Positions 37,099 to 45,246 of a stretch of 64,000 nucleotides of DNA are shown one piece after another. A program made the position numbers and the translations under genes. How positions within the stretch are numbered: the first letter of the stretch is position 1; each line of letters starts with the position of its first letter. The notes under the pieces are model-generated. The model did no database searches, was not told the DNA's origin, and saw nothing but the letters and a program-made list of their open reading frames with translations. Source of the DNA: Salegentibacter sp. (lineage in GTDB: Bacteria; Bacteroidota; Bacteroidia; Flavobacteriales; Flavobacteriaceae); contig CP051246.1 of assembly GCA_017795085.1 (NCBI GenBank), positions 1,056,514 through 1,120,513 on the forward strand, given 5' to 3'.

Positions 37099-38559
37099 AT
37101 GCGTAACGTATTATCTCCACTGTTTTTGTTGCTAATTTTAATTCCGCTACACCTTTTTTCGCAGGATCAGGAATTGAAAATTAAAAAGGGAGAAGTAGTT
37201 GATAACCTACCTTTAAATGATAGTATTTCAGAAACCTTTGCCCTTTATATTCCTGAAAAATATGAAGATGACCGGCGTTGGCCGGTTATTTTGATTTTTG
37301 ATCCTGATGGGGAAGGAGCAGAAGCAGTTAGGCGTTTCAAAAACATAGCCGATGAACAAAAATATCTTATTGCCGGTTTAAATTACGAGATTAAAAACGA
37401 CTCATTGCAAGAGCATTTACCGTATGCGGGAAGTTTGATCAATAAAGTTATGAGATCTTTTAGAGTGAATCCCGGATTAATTTATGCAGCCGGAATGGGA
37501 GATGGAGCTGAGCTTGCAACGGCAATTCCGTTGATTTATAAAAATATTCGGGGAGTGCTGGCGGTTGGTTCGGCTTGGGTAAACCCACAATTTATCAAAC
37601 AACATCCAGCTTTTATGTATAGCATATTGGCGGGAGATGAAGATAGTAATTATTTTCAGTTAAAGAATTTTATTGATTATTTTGATAAGGCCAATTATCC
37701 AAACGAAATAATATCTTATGCCGGGAGAAATAAAGAGTGGCCAAATAATTATGTGCTTAGCGATGCAGTTACCGGATTTACATTACGGGATATCAAGGAT
37801 AAATTACGGGAGCAAGACAGGGAATTCATAGCGTTTTTATTTAATAATGAACTTGAAAATGCAAAACGATTTGAACGCCGCCGTAATTATTTTGGGGCTT
37901 TTAAGCGCTTTAAACAAATTCAGGAAAAATATAAAGATTTTGAAATAGGGGAGGAACGACTTAAAAATACTTTAAAAGAATTACGCAGAAATACTGCTTT
38001 TAGGCAACAAAGGAGAGATTACCAGGAAGCTATTGAATTTGAAGAATTAAAAAAAGAAGAATATATGTATTTAATGGAAATGGATATTCTTCAGAATAAT
38101 TTTGAAAATATTGGCTGGTGGGCTTATGAACTGGAAGAATTACAAAAGAAAGCTGCCGAGAATATGGCTGCAGAGAATGTAGCTTTAAGACTGACTGATT
38201 ATGCCAATAAACTTTCTGAAGCTTACTTTGATCAGCTTCAGGGTAGCGAAGCTGCTATAGATACCAAAGTTTTTGTAAGTGTGTTGCGTACTGCAATTGC
38301 CAAAAACGATCCCGAAGCATATCTTAAAATTATCGAACTTGCCGGCCACGATGGTGATTATGAAACGGCCCTGTTATATTTAGAAGATCTTCTTATAACA
38401 GGTTATGATGATATGGAAAGTTTGTATGAAATAGAAGGGATTTTAGATTTAAAACTCAGTCCTAGCTATAATAACTTAATAAGGGAATATTTGGGAGAAG
38501 CAAAATATTACAAAGCTCAGGTGGAAGAATCTGATAATGAGAAAGAAGGAAGTGATTAA
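37099..38559 (+). CDS. secreted alpha/beta-hydrolase-fold protein, apparently without nucleophile Ser
   Basis: From ATG 37099 there is a signal peptide (MRNVLSPLFLLLILIPLHLF, then SQDQ). Residues about 50-240 have the esterase-like core ALYIPEKYEDDRRWPVILIF and YAAGMGDGAELATAIPL. The nucleophile elbow, normally GxSxG, reads GMGDG here, so Ser is replaced by Gly and catalysis as a serine hydrolase is doubtful. The remaining 240 residues are helical and rich in charge (FNNELENAKRFERRRNYFGA), perhaps TPR-like. The gene is monocistronic. An upstream start at 37036 lacks support. Confidence 0.7.
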   Translation: MRNVLSPLFLLLILIPLHLFSQDQELKIKKGEVVDNLPLNDSISETFALYIPEKYEDDRRWPVILIFDPDGEGAEAVRRFKNIADEQKYLIAGLNYEIKNDSLQEHLPYAGSLINKVMRSFRVNPGLIYAAGMGDGAELATAIPLIYKNIRGVLAVGSAWVNPQFIKQHPAFMYSILAGDEDSNYFQLKNFIDYFDKANYPNEIISYAGRNKEWPNNYVLSDAVTGFTLRDIKDKLREQDREFIAFLFNNELENAKRFERRRNYFGAFKRFKQIQEKYKDFEIGEERLKNTLKELRRNTAFRQQRRDYQEAIEFEELKKEEYMYLMEMDILQNNFENIGWWAYELEELQKKAAENMAAENVALRLTDYANKLSEAYFDQLQGSEAAIDTKVFVSVLRTAIAKNDPEAYLKIIELAGHDGDYETALLYLEDLLITGYDDMESLYEIEGILDLKLSPSYNNLIREYLGEAKYYKAQVEESDNEKEGSD

Positions 38560-38702
38560 TTTATAATATTTTTTCTATGTAATGATTCTTCTTGCCGTGA
38601 AGGCTTCTTTTTCAACGAAACCACCAACTCCGGCGGACGGTATTTTGGACTTAAGGATACCGGAGGGTGATTCCACAATACATTTCAAATTTTTTATGTA
38701 TA

Positions 38703-38747
38703 ATCCCGCCCGTGAAAGACTGTTAAACTTTCTCCTTCAGGCGGGAT
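38703..38747 (-). terminator. hairpin after the porin gene
   Basis: ATCCCGCC (38703-38710) and GGCGGGAT (38740-38747) form an 8-bp GC-rich stem, extended inside by GAAAG/CTTTC. It lies 29 bp past the porin stop. There is no long T-run on the minus strand, so efficiency is uncertain. Confidence 0.55.
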
Positions 38748-38775
38748 AGTACTAAAGTGATCTTAGTTCTTGGTT

Positions 38776-39876
38776 TTAGAAAGAATATATCGCTGCCAGA
38801 ACAAAAGACGATAGATTATCATTTCGCTCAAGGTCACTGTTAAAGAAAACAGGATCAGGGGTATCAGAAACACTATCTAATCTTAGTTCGGGTTTTAATA
38901 TCAGGTTTCCCACGGAATAACTTCCGGTTAAGGTATATGCCATAGTAGTAGCATCGGCACCATAAACAGGCCCACCGTCTTCCAATTCTTTAAAGTATTC
39001 AGCCCTTAGTCCCAGCGCAAAATTTTCTGAAGTATTTACTTGTGGATATAAAGCGGCTCCATAAAAACCTTCTCCGTCAGTAGCATTGTAAGTGGTGTTT
39101 AAACCAAGATAAAAAAGCTCGCTCAGATTCCACCCGGTGGTAAGATCAACTTGGAAAAGTGCTTCATCTGAAGTAGGCATCTGCTCTCCATATAATACAT
39201 TTAAAAAGGCGCTTCCGTTATCGTTGGAATACCCTAACTGCCCACCAAAGGAATATTTTCCAAAGGGATTATATTCGGTATAATCGGTAGGGTTCATAAC
39301 ACCCAACATTGCACTCCAATTGTCATCTATAGCAAAATCAGCTTTAATCCCGGTGTGGGAAAACGGGCCGTAAGAAAACATATAAGATGTGGAATAGTTG
39401 AAATTGGCAACCGGGGAAATAACCTCATAGCCTAAAAAGGTATTAAAGTTACCCATCGTTAAGGTTACGGCATCTGAAACATTCCAGTAAGCATACAATT
39501 GATTTACAATATTATTTGAAGGACCTGAAGCAAAAACGGCATCTTCCCCGCGTGGTCCAAAAACAAGGTCGGCTACAAAGCCAACTTTTTCTCCTTCGTA
39601 GCTTAAGATGGCATTGGCCATCCCAATAGCAAATCCGGGATCGTTAGCGAAAGAAGATGCCGGAGCTTTTGGAATAAGATCCCCATTCCCATCATATTCA
39701 TCTTTGTTCAGCCCGTTAAAATTGGTTCTGAAATAAGTATCAACACTTCCGCTAATTTCAAGATTAGACAAAAAGCCGGATTCGGTATCTTCTTGTGCAC
39801 TTAAATTAAAAGTTAAAAAACAGCATACCCCTAAAATCATTATTTTTTGGATATTTGTAAGAGTGTTTAGTTTCAT
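38776..39876 (-). CDS. outer-membrane beta-barrel porin (BBP2-like)
   Basis: A 366-aa protein with a signal peptide (IMILGVCCFLTFNLSAQE) and a long run of alternating amphipathic strands. It starts with LEISGSVDTYFRTNFNGLN, contains NQLYAYWNVSDAVTLTMGNF and ends in an aromatic residue (SFVLAAIYSF), the outer-membrane insertion signal. It resembles the putative beta-barrel porin-2 family. It lies 97 bp after amt in glnB-amt-porin, which suggests that it helps nitrogenous solutes cross the outer membrane; that role is inference. Confidence 0.85.
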   Translation of the reverse strand: MKLNTLTNIQKIMILGVCCFLTFNLSAQEDTESGFLSNLEISGSVDTYFRTNFNGLNKDEYDGNGDLIPKAPASSFANDPGFAIGMANAILSYEGEKVGFVADLVFGPRGEDAVFASGPSNNIVNQLYAYWNVSDAVTLTMGNFNTFLGYEVISPVANFNYSTSYMFSYGPFSHTGIKADFAIDDNWSAMLGVMNPTDYTEYNPFGKYSFGGQLGYSNDNGSAFLNVLYGEQMPTSDEALFQVDLTTGWNLSELFYLGLNTTYNATDGEGFYGAALYPQVNTSENFALGLRAEYFKELEDGGPVYGADATTMAYTLTGSYSVGNLILKPELRLDSVSDTPDPVFFNSDLERNDNLSSFVLAAIYSF

Positions 39877-39973
39877 AAGAATTCTGTTTAATTTAGTTAT
39901 GGATTTAAAAATTAAGCAAGCGTGTGGAATGGATACTTTAGGGGGCTTGGCAGAGCCCCCTTTTTATTGAGGT

Positions 39974-41212
39974 TTATTTGTCAGAAGTACCAAATTCAGC
40001 ATAGGCATCCATTCCGTGTTCGTGAATGTCAAGCCCTTCGGTTTCTTCTTTGTTTTCCATACGTAAGCCCATAGTAACCTTGATGATATAAAGGATGATG
40101 AAAGCTGAAATACAGCAAAATGCTCCAATTATCCCTATTCCGGAAAGCTGGATAAGTACCTGATCAAAACCGGCAAGATCTCCAAAGATACCTACAGCAA
40201 GGGTACCCCATATTCCGCAGATAAGGTGAACGGCGACGGCACCAACAGGGTCGTCTAATCTAAGCTTATCGATAAGGGCAACTCCAAGTACAATTACTAC
40301 ACCGGCAACCAGTCCGATAATAATAGCATCGGTAGGGCTCATTAAATCTGCCCCTGCGGTAATTCCTACAAGCCCTCCAAGAATTCCATTCAGGAACATG
40401 GTAAGATCGTAGTTTTTGTACCGAATAGTTGAAAACACGAAGGCAGACATTCCTCCTGCTGCAGCTGCAAGGCAGGTAGTTACCAGGGTAATTGAAGTTA
40501 ATGAAGGATCGGCAGAAAGTACAGAACCTCCGTTAAATCCAAACCATCCTAACCATAGAATAAATACCCCTGCGGTAGCCAGTGGGATATTATGCCCCGG
40601 AATAGCGTGTGAAGTCCCGTCTGAACCAAATTTTCCTAAACGTGAACCTAGTAAATAAATGGCTATTAATGCAGCCCAGCCTCCTACAGAGTGAACAAGG
40701 GTAGAACCGGCAAAGTCATAGAATCCAAGCTCATCTAAGAATCCACCTCCCCATTTCCAGGAACCTACTATAGGGTATACAACAGCAAGGTAAATCACAG
40801 AAAACAACATAAAGCTTCCCAGCTTAATTCGCTCGGCTACAGCACCTGAAACGATAGTTGCTGCTGTGGCGGCAAACATTCCCTGGAATAGAAAATCGGT
40901 CCAGTAGGTATAACCTGCATTGTAGTCTAAATCCAAGGCACCATCAGCTGTTGGTGCGCTAAGGCCAAAGAGGTCAAAAAAGTAATCAGGAATAAATCCT
41001 GCGATAAATGATGAAGGATACATTAAGTTAAACCCGATAATGCAATAAATTAAAAGTCCTGCGCAAATAATAAAGCAGTTTTTAAATAAGATATTAATAG
41101 CGTTCTTCTGACGGGTTAAACCAACTTCTAGAAGTGAGAATCCCAGGTGCATAAAAAATACCAGGGCGGTACACACCATCATCCAAACATTGTTTGTAGT
41201 AAGAGCTTCCAT
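39974..41212 (-). CDS. amt: ammonium transporter (Amt/MEP family)
   Basis: An inner-membrane ammonium channel. Eleven hydrophobic helices fit 412 aa. The twin pore histidines are in STLVHSVGGWAAL and GAVAVHLICGIWGTLAVG, and GHNIPLATAGVFILWLGWFG is the family signature. The C-terminal tail (EETEGLDIHEHGMDAYAEF) is the usual P-II contact region. It is 32 bp downstream of glnB in the same operon, matching the conserved glnK-amtB pairing in which P-II plugs the channel when nitrogen is ample. Confidence 0.97.
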   Translation of the reverse strand: MEALTTNNVWMMVCTALVFFMHLGFSLLEVGLTRQKNAINILFKNCFIICAGLLIYCIIGFNLMYPSSFIAGFIPDYFFDLFGLSAPTADGALDLDYNAGYTYWTDFLFQGMFAATAATIVSGAVAERIKLGSFMLFSVIYLAVVYPIVGSWKWGGGFLDELGFYDFAGSTLVHSVGGWAALIAIYLLGSRLGKFGSDGTSHAIPGHNIPLATAGVFILWLGWFGFNGGSVLSADPSLTSITLVTTCLAAAAGGMSAFVFSTIRYKNYDLTMFLNGILGGLVGITAGADLMSPTDAIIIGLVAGVVIVLGVALIDKLRLDDPVGAVAVHLICGIWGTLAVGIFGDLAGFDQVLIQLSGIGIIGAFCCISAFIILYIIKVTMGLRMENKEETEGLDIHEHGMDAYAEFGTSDK

Positions 41213-41244
41213 AAAATTTAATTTTAATTTTTTTAAACGATTTT

Positions 41245-41583
41245 TTAATTAAGCGAGGTGGTTCCTTTTTCTTTAGTGCGGATACGGTAGGCTTCGTCAA
41301 GGGTGGTGACAAAAATTTTCCCATCGCCTACCTGGCCGGTATGGGCACTCTCGCAAATAGTGTCAATGGTTTGATCGAGAAACTCATCTGATACTACCAC
41401 TGAAATCATCCTACGTTGAATGTCGCTGGTACTGTAAGAAACCCCACGATATACATGGCCTTGTTTTTCATTTCCTACACCGGTTACATCCCAGTAGCTA
41501 AAAAAATTAACTTTAGTTTCGTGTAAAGCTGCCTTTACTTCGTCAAATTTTGACTTTCTGATAATTGCTTCAATTTTTTTCAT
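41245..41583 (-). CDS. glnB: P-II family nitrogen regulatory protein
   Basis: A 112-aa trimeric signal protein that senses ATP/ADP and 2-oxoglutarate and binds Amt. MKKIEAIIRKSKFDEVKAAL is the usual start (ATG 41583), so the 14 upstream in-frame residues are excluded. The T-loop segment is VYRGVSYSTSDIQRR with a tyrosine at the position uridylylated in enterics, and the C-loop is TGQVGDGKIFV. First gene of glnB-amt-porin. A hairpin lies in its short leader (41628-41649). Confidence 0.95.
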   Translation of the reverse strand: MKKIEAIIRKSKFDEVKAALHETKVNFFSYWDVTGVGNEKQGHVYRGVSYSTSDIQRRMISVVVSDEFLDQTIDTICESAHTGQVGDGKIFVTTLDEAYRIRTKEKGTTSLN

Positions 41584-41627
41584 AAAAACTTGTTTTTGAA
41601 CACTGTAAATGTATAAAAATATCATAA

Positions 41628-41649
41628 AACCCCTTAAAAAATAGGGGTT
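41628..41649 (-). promoter_or_regulatory. hairpin in the glnB leader
   Basis: AACCCCT (41628-41634) and AGGGGTT (41643-41649) form a 7-bp stem 45 bp before the glnB start. On the minus strand it is followed by TTATGATATTTTT, so it may work as a weak terminator or attenuator, or as an RNA-binding site. Confidence 0.4.
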
Positions 41650-41680
41650 AAATCATAAAAAATACTAAAAAAATAAAATT

Positions 41681-41712
41681 ACCCCCTGTAAATTAGGGGG
41701 TTTATTTTTTTA
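41681..41712 (-). terminator. bidirectional hairpin between crcB and glnB
   Basis: ACCCCCT (41681-41687) and AGGGGGT (41695-41701) form a 7-bp stem. T-rich runs flank it on both strands. It would end the crcB transcript 54 bp after the stop. Confidence 0.7.
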
Positions 41713-41754
41713 ATAGTGTTTTTTTAATTAAAATTTATGTTTGTGAAGAGAAGC

Positions 41755-42129
41755 TTACGTTAATTTGGAGGTAAAAAAGCCTAATCCTATAGCTAACACC
41801 CCTAAAATTAGACTTAAAAAGGCATAAAAAAGTAAATATTGGTAATCGCCCCCTCTTAAAAGAGTGTAATTTTCTGAAGAAAATGTAGAAAATGTGGTAA
41901 AGCCCCCACAAAATCCAATTGCAAAGATTAATTGGATTTCAGAATTAAAATAGTTATGCCTGGCTAAATAGCCTATTAAAAAGCCTAAGATAAAACTACC
42001 TATTATATTGACGGCAAAAGTGCCAAGTGGAAAAGTAAAACCAGGTTGATTTAGAAATTTAGAAAGCAGGTAGCGCAATACACTACCTAATCCCCCGCCA
42101 ATGAATACCAGTAGCAAATTTTTAATCAT
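41755..42129 (-). CDS. crcB: fluoride efflux channel CrcB/Fluc
   Basis: A 124-aa inner-membrane fluoride channel that works as a dual-topology dimer. GGGLGSVLRYLLSKFL near the N-terminus, GTFAVNIIGSFILGFLIGYL and the pore motif GFCGGFTTFSTFSSEN are diagnostic. The length is standard. Its start overlaps the end of the SRPBCC/GyrI gene by 8 bp, so they are co-transcribed. No fluoride riboswitch was recognised nearby. Confidence 0.95.
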   Translation of the reverse strand: MIKNLLLVFIGGGLGSVLRYLLSKFLNQPGFTFPLGTFAVNIIGSFILGFLIGYLARHNYFNSEIQLIFAIGFCGGFTTFSTFSSENYTLLRGGDYQYLLFYAFLSLILGVLAIGLGFFTSKLT

Positions 42130-43162
42130 TTTCTAATGGAATATGAAGTTGGGTTACCCAATTAGCAGGATTGGCATTATTGTTTTTTCGGGTTTTATAG
42201 ACAGCAAAAGCTTCTTCGTCTGCGTTTAGCTTTAATGCGTTTTCCTTTATATAATCATAAGCGCGGTTTCTGGTTTCAGCAAGATTTTTATAATCCCCTT
42301 TTAAGGTTAGTCTCAAAACTTTCTGATTGGGCAGGTGGCCACTTAAAACAGGGCTGTCTCCAGGTGTGATTACCTGGCTGGGTGTTAAATAACCCCCGGA
42401 AAAAATGGTGGTACCCTCATCTTGTTTCCAATCATTAAAAACAATTATCGGGTTTCCGCTAATTTCAATATTATTATCATTCATGTAATTTTCTACATCG
42501 GCAAACATCTTTTCCACCCGGTTTTGCATACGGTTTATTTTTGTTGCCGTAGTGGCATACATATAATAACCGCCACCGTGTTGAATAACTCCATCTACAT
42601 TAATGGAGTATTTTTCCATTTTATTTATTACTGAAGTTTCAATATTATTTAAACCTTCCTGAAACATAGGGCGCATCATTTCGTCTAAGGTTTCACTCTG
42701 AAAAACAAACGCCAGTTTTTCCATAAAACTTTGTTTGCCTTTCATACCCCAGATTACCTGTGTGCTATCTTCATCCTGTTCCCGAAACTCCCAATAGATA
42801 TCACTGGTTGATTTACCAAAAGGGGTGTTAAAGCTAATTTCCTGTTCAAGCTCACTAAAAGGACGGGCTTCCAGGGTATGGATTTCTCCATCTCCCATAT
42901 CCTTACTTTTCCACGAATAACCGGCGTCTTTACCACGAGTTTTTTCCCGATATTCCTTCACCATATTTTCACTTTTACGTGACCAGGGCTCCCAATTTTC
43001 CCAATTTTTAAAATCGTTTACTTCAGCATAAACTACCTCCTGAGGTGCCGCTATGGTTTTGCTTTCTTCAATTTGGAAATTACCATCTTTTGTGGCGATA
43101 TAAATTGAGCCGGCTATAATGGCAAGCAACAAAAGGAAAAAAAGGTATTTAAAAATTTTCAT
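42122..43162 (-). CDS. SRPBCC-domain plus GyrI-like effector-binding-domain protein
   Basis: A 346-aa protein with an N-terminal membrane anchor or signal (IFKYLFFLLLLAIIAGSIYI). A START/polyketide-cyclase-like SRPBCC domain covers about residues 30-165 (VYAEVNDFKNWENWEPWSRK), and a GyrI/AraC-effector-like domain fills the C-terminal half (VIVFNDWKQDEGTTIFSGGY). This domain pair is common in Bacteroidetes and its ligand is unknown. It lies between a small membrane protein gene and crcB, overlapping crcB by 8 bp. Confidence 0.82.
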   Translation of the reverse strand: MKIFKYLFFLLLLAIIAGSIYIATKDGNFQIEESKTIAAPQEVVYAEVNDFKNWENWEPWSRKSENMVKEYREKTRGKDAGYSWKSKDMGDGEIHTLEARPFSELEQEISFNTPFGKSTSDIYWEFREQDEDSTQVIWGMKGKQSFMEKLAFVFQSETLDEMMRPMFQEGLNNIETSVINKMEKYSINVDGVIQHGGGYYMYATTATKINRMQNRVEKMFADVENYMNDNNIEISGNPIIVFNDWKQDEGTTIFSGGYLTPSQVITPGDSPVLSGHLPNQKVLRLTLKGDYKNLAETRNRAYDYIKENALKLNADEEAFAVYKTRKNNNANPANWVTQLHIPLEND

Positions 43163-43229
43163 GGCTAATGGGTTGGTTATAAAGGCTAAGATAAAAAAAT
43201 TAACAAATCAAACCGATTTCTTCTGGTTA

Positions 43230-43418
43230 CTATCGCCCTAACCAGGTTTTAATAAAGAAAAGGAGGATAATAAAAGCGATAAACCCAATTAAAATGTAAA
43301 AACTACCACGATAGTATTTTTTATGGAGTCTGGTGTCTTTGCGATATGAAAAAAATATAACTGCCACAAAAGCTATTAAAAACAAGCCGGCAAATATCAA
43401 TTGTCCCGTACTAAACAT
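43230..43418 (-). CDS. conserved small membrane protein, 62 aa
   Basis: Two hydrophobic helices (GQLIFAGLFLIAFVAVIFF and FYILIGFIAFIILLFFIKTW) are separated by a basic loop YRKDTRLHKKYYRGS. I start at ATG 43418 (MFSTGQLIFAG), the start I recall for flavobacterial homologues; ATG 43436 would add 6 residues. The function is unknown. It is 67 bp upstream of the SRPBCC gene, in the same direction. Confidence 0.7.
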   Translation of the reverse strand: MFSTGQLIFAGLFLIAFVAVIFFSYRKDTRLHKKYYRGSFYILIGFIAFIILLFFIKTWLGR

Positions 43419-43580
43419 TTCTTTATTTTTGAGCAAAGTTACATGTAAACTGTCTTAGGGCAGTGGTGTGATTAATTAAATCTCACTTGAATTCTATTTT
43501 TGAAAGCCATAACAGGTGAAATGGGTGTTATTAATTGCTGTAAATGATAATAAATCAATAACTTATAAAATTTTGTGTAG

Positions 43581-43964
43581 ATGAAAAAACCTTTAAATGC
43601 GGTAAGTGAATTTCATAGTGCTTTTGGACTCGGAATAAGTGATAGTCCGCGAGCTAATTTGGGAATAGCTAAAAACAAGCTGCGATATGAACTTATGAAA
43701 GAGGAAAATGAGGAATATCTTGAAGCTGCAAGCAATAATGATTTAACCGAAGTTGCTGATGCCCTGGGCGATATGCTATATGTATTGTGTGGTACGATTT
43801 TAGAACACGGGCTTCAACATAAAATTGAAGAGGTCTTTGATGAAATTCAGGCCAGTAATATGAGTAAGTTAGATGAAGATGGAAAACCTCTTTATCGTGA
43901 AGACGGAAAAGTGATAAAGGGACCAAATTATTTTAAACCGGAAATTGAAAAACTCTTTAAATGA
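43581..43964 (+). CDS. MazG-like nucleoside triphosphate pyrophosphohydrolase
   Basis: A 127-aa all-alpha NTP pyrophosphohydrolase of the PRA-PH/MazG-like clan, which removes pyrophosphate from nucleotides, often as a house-cleaning activity. The metal-binding pattern ExxE...ExxD is seen in ELMKEENEEYLEAASNNDLT followed by EVADALGDMLYVL. The C-terminal GPNYFKPEIEKLF is common in this subgroup. It overlaps the next gene by 4 bp (ATGA), implying coupling. The exact substrate is unknown. Confidence 0.82.
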   Translation: MKKPLNAVSEFHSAFGLGISDSPRANLGIAKNKLRYELMKEENEEYLEAASNNDLTEVADALGDMLYVLCGTILEHGLQHKIEEVFDEIQASNMSKLDEDGKPLYREDGKVIKGPNYFKPEIEKLFK

Positions 43965-45046
43965 TACGAATTTTATGTTTATCAATGGGGGTAATGGGGC
44001 TTGTCTCAGCGGGGAAAAGTTTTCTCCAGTGCATATTTTCTGCACTTGTGCCAAAGATATTGATTTTTACTTTGACAGCTTTGTGTCTTTTTTCCTGTAA
44101 GAATGGTAAAGAGCACAGTAAAAAAGCTTCGGAAGAAATCTCGCAAGAGCAGTGGACAAGTTTTGAAAATGAGTCCTACCAAATCGTGTTGAAACATCCT
44201 GAGAACTATAAAATCACTGAAGCTAGTTTAGCCGGAGATACCCCTGTAGTCAATGTTTATAATACGGCAAATAAAGCTACCGCGCCTTATGGTATTCACG
44301 AAGGATTTAACGAGGGATATATTGCCTTATTACCAAAAGGTTTTGGGGTAGATGGCCCAGGAGGTGATTATAAAAAACTTTCTGAATTTGGAAATCCTTT
44401 ACCACTTTCTTTTGAAATTGATCCTGAAAAATCTACTGCTTATTTATTGAAAAACGGCCAGCCCTGGGGTTTTTATCTCAGCTTTTACACCGCTCCCGAT
44501 TCCTGGAGTAAGAATGGCGGTATTTTTATTCGTTATCCGGTTTCCGATTTTGAAGCGGTTTGTATTTCTAACGAAGAAGAAATAGATATAAATGATTGTG
44601 ACCCGATGGGAGGGGAGCAACGGATTGAATATCGGGGGCAAGTTGTTGAAAAAAGTAAGATGGAACTAAATGAGATTCTGAAAACCCTGTATTTTGAAAG
44701 GAAAAATTTTAACCGCAGAGAGTTAAATGACTTGATACGGGTTGATTTTCCCGAAAAGGAAGCTGAAATTTCCTCTCCTTTAAAAATTAAAGGTGAAGCC
44801 AGGGGAATTTGGTTTTTTGAAGCTAATGCCGGAATTGAAATTTTGAATGAAGATTATATAAAAATAGGTGAAGGTTATATAAAAGTAGAAAATGCTAATT
44901 GGATGACTGAAGATTTTGTACCATTTAGTGGCGAAGTTTCTTTTAAACAACCCGATTCAGAAAAAGGCTATATCGTTTTTAAAAAGGCAAATGCTTCCGG
45001 TAAACCCGAACTCGACCGTATTTTTAGCATTCCCGTAAGTTTTTAA
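43961..45046 (+). CDS. lipoprotein with C-terminal Gmad2 Ig-like domain
   Basis: The frame from ATG 43961 overlaps the previous stop, but the lipoprotein signal (PKILIFTLTALCLFSCKNGK) begins at residue 30. A GTG at 44048 would give an ideal lipoprotein start, so the 29 upstream residues may not be translated or may reflect coupling. Residues about 60-240 are unrecognised. The last 95 residues (ISSPLKIKGEARGIWFFEAN, then YIKVENANWMTEDFVPFSGE) match a Gmad2 immunoglobulin-like domain. It is an envelope protein of unknown function. Confidence 0.75.
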   Translation: MIRILCLSMGVMGLVSAGKSFLQCIFSALVPKILIFTLTALCLFSCKNGKEHSKKASEEISQEQWTSFENESYQIVLKHPENYKITEASLAGDTPVVNVYNTANKATAPYGIHEGFNEGYIALLPKGFGVDGPGGDYKKLSEFGNPLPLSFEIDPEKSTAYLLKNGQPWGFYLSFYTAPDSWSKNGGIFIRYPVSDFEAVCISNEEEIDINDCDPMGGEQRIEYRGQVVEKSKMELNEILKTLYFERKNFNRRELNDLIRVDFPEKEAEISSPLKIKGEARGIWFFEANAGIEILNEDYIKIGEGYIKVENANWMTEDFVPFSGEVSFKQPDSEKGYIVFKKANASGKPELDRIFSIPVSF

Positions 45047-45076
45047 TATTTTCTCATTATCGGGAGCGCCTTCAGC

Positions 45077-45130
45077 GGTATTTGGCACCAAAGCACTTAT
45101 AAAAGTGGTTTCGACTATGCTATCATTGAC
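45077..45130 (+). repeat. dispersed repeat, family 3, copy 1
   Basis: 54 bp beginning GGTATTTGGCACCAAAGCAC and ending TATCATTGAC. It aligns over its full length with 47599-47651, with roughly three quarters of the bases identical by eye. It lies in the gap between the Gmad2 lipoprotein gene and the sterol-desaturase-like gene. Confidence 0.5.
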
Positions 45131-45226
45131 TGGGTTTTATAATAAGTTGAATTACAGTAGTTTTGTGCAGATTATAACTTAGGTTTAACTGTAACAAAGG
45201 TTACTGCCACAATACACTTATTATAC

Positions 45227-45234
45227 TATTTTTG
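45227..45234 (+). promoter_or_regulatory. -7 element (TATTTTTG) of the sterol-desaturase-like gene
   Basis: A perfect TAnnTTTG match. It overlaps the most upstream possible start (TTG 45232), which therefore cannot be the true start; TTG 45247 fits. Confidence 0.55.
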
Positions 45235-45246
45235 TGTTGTAATAAT

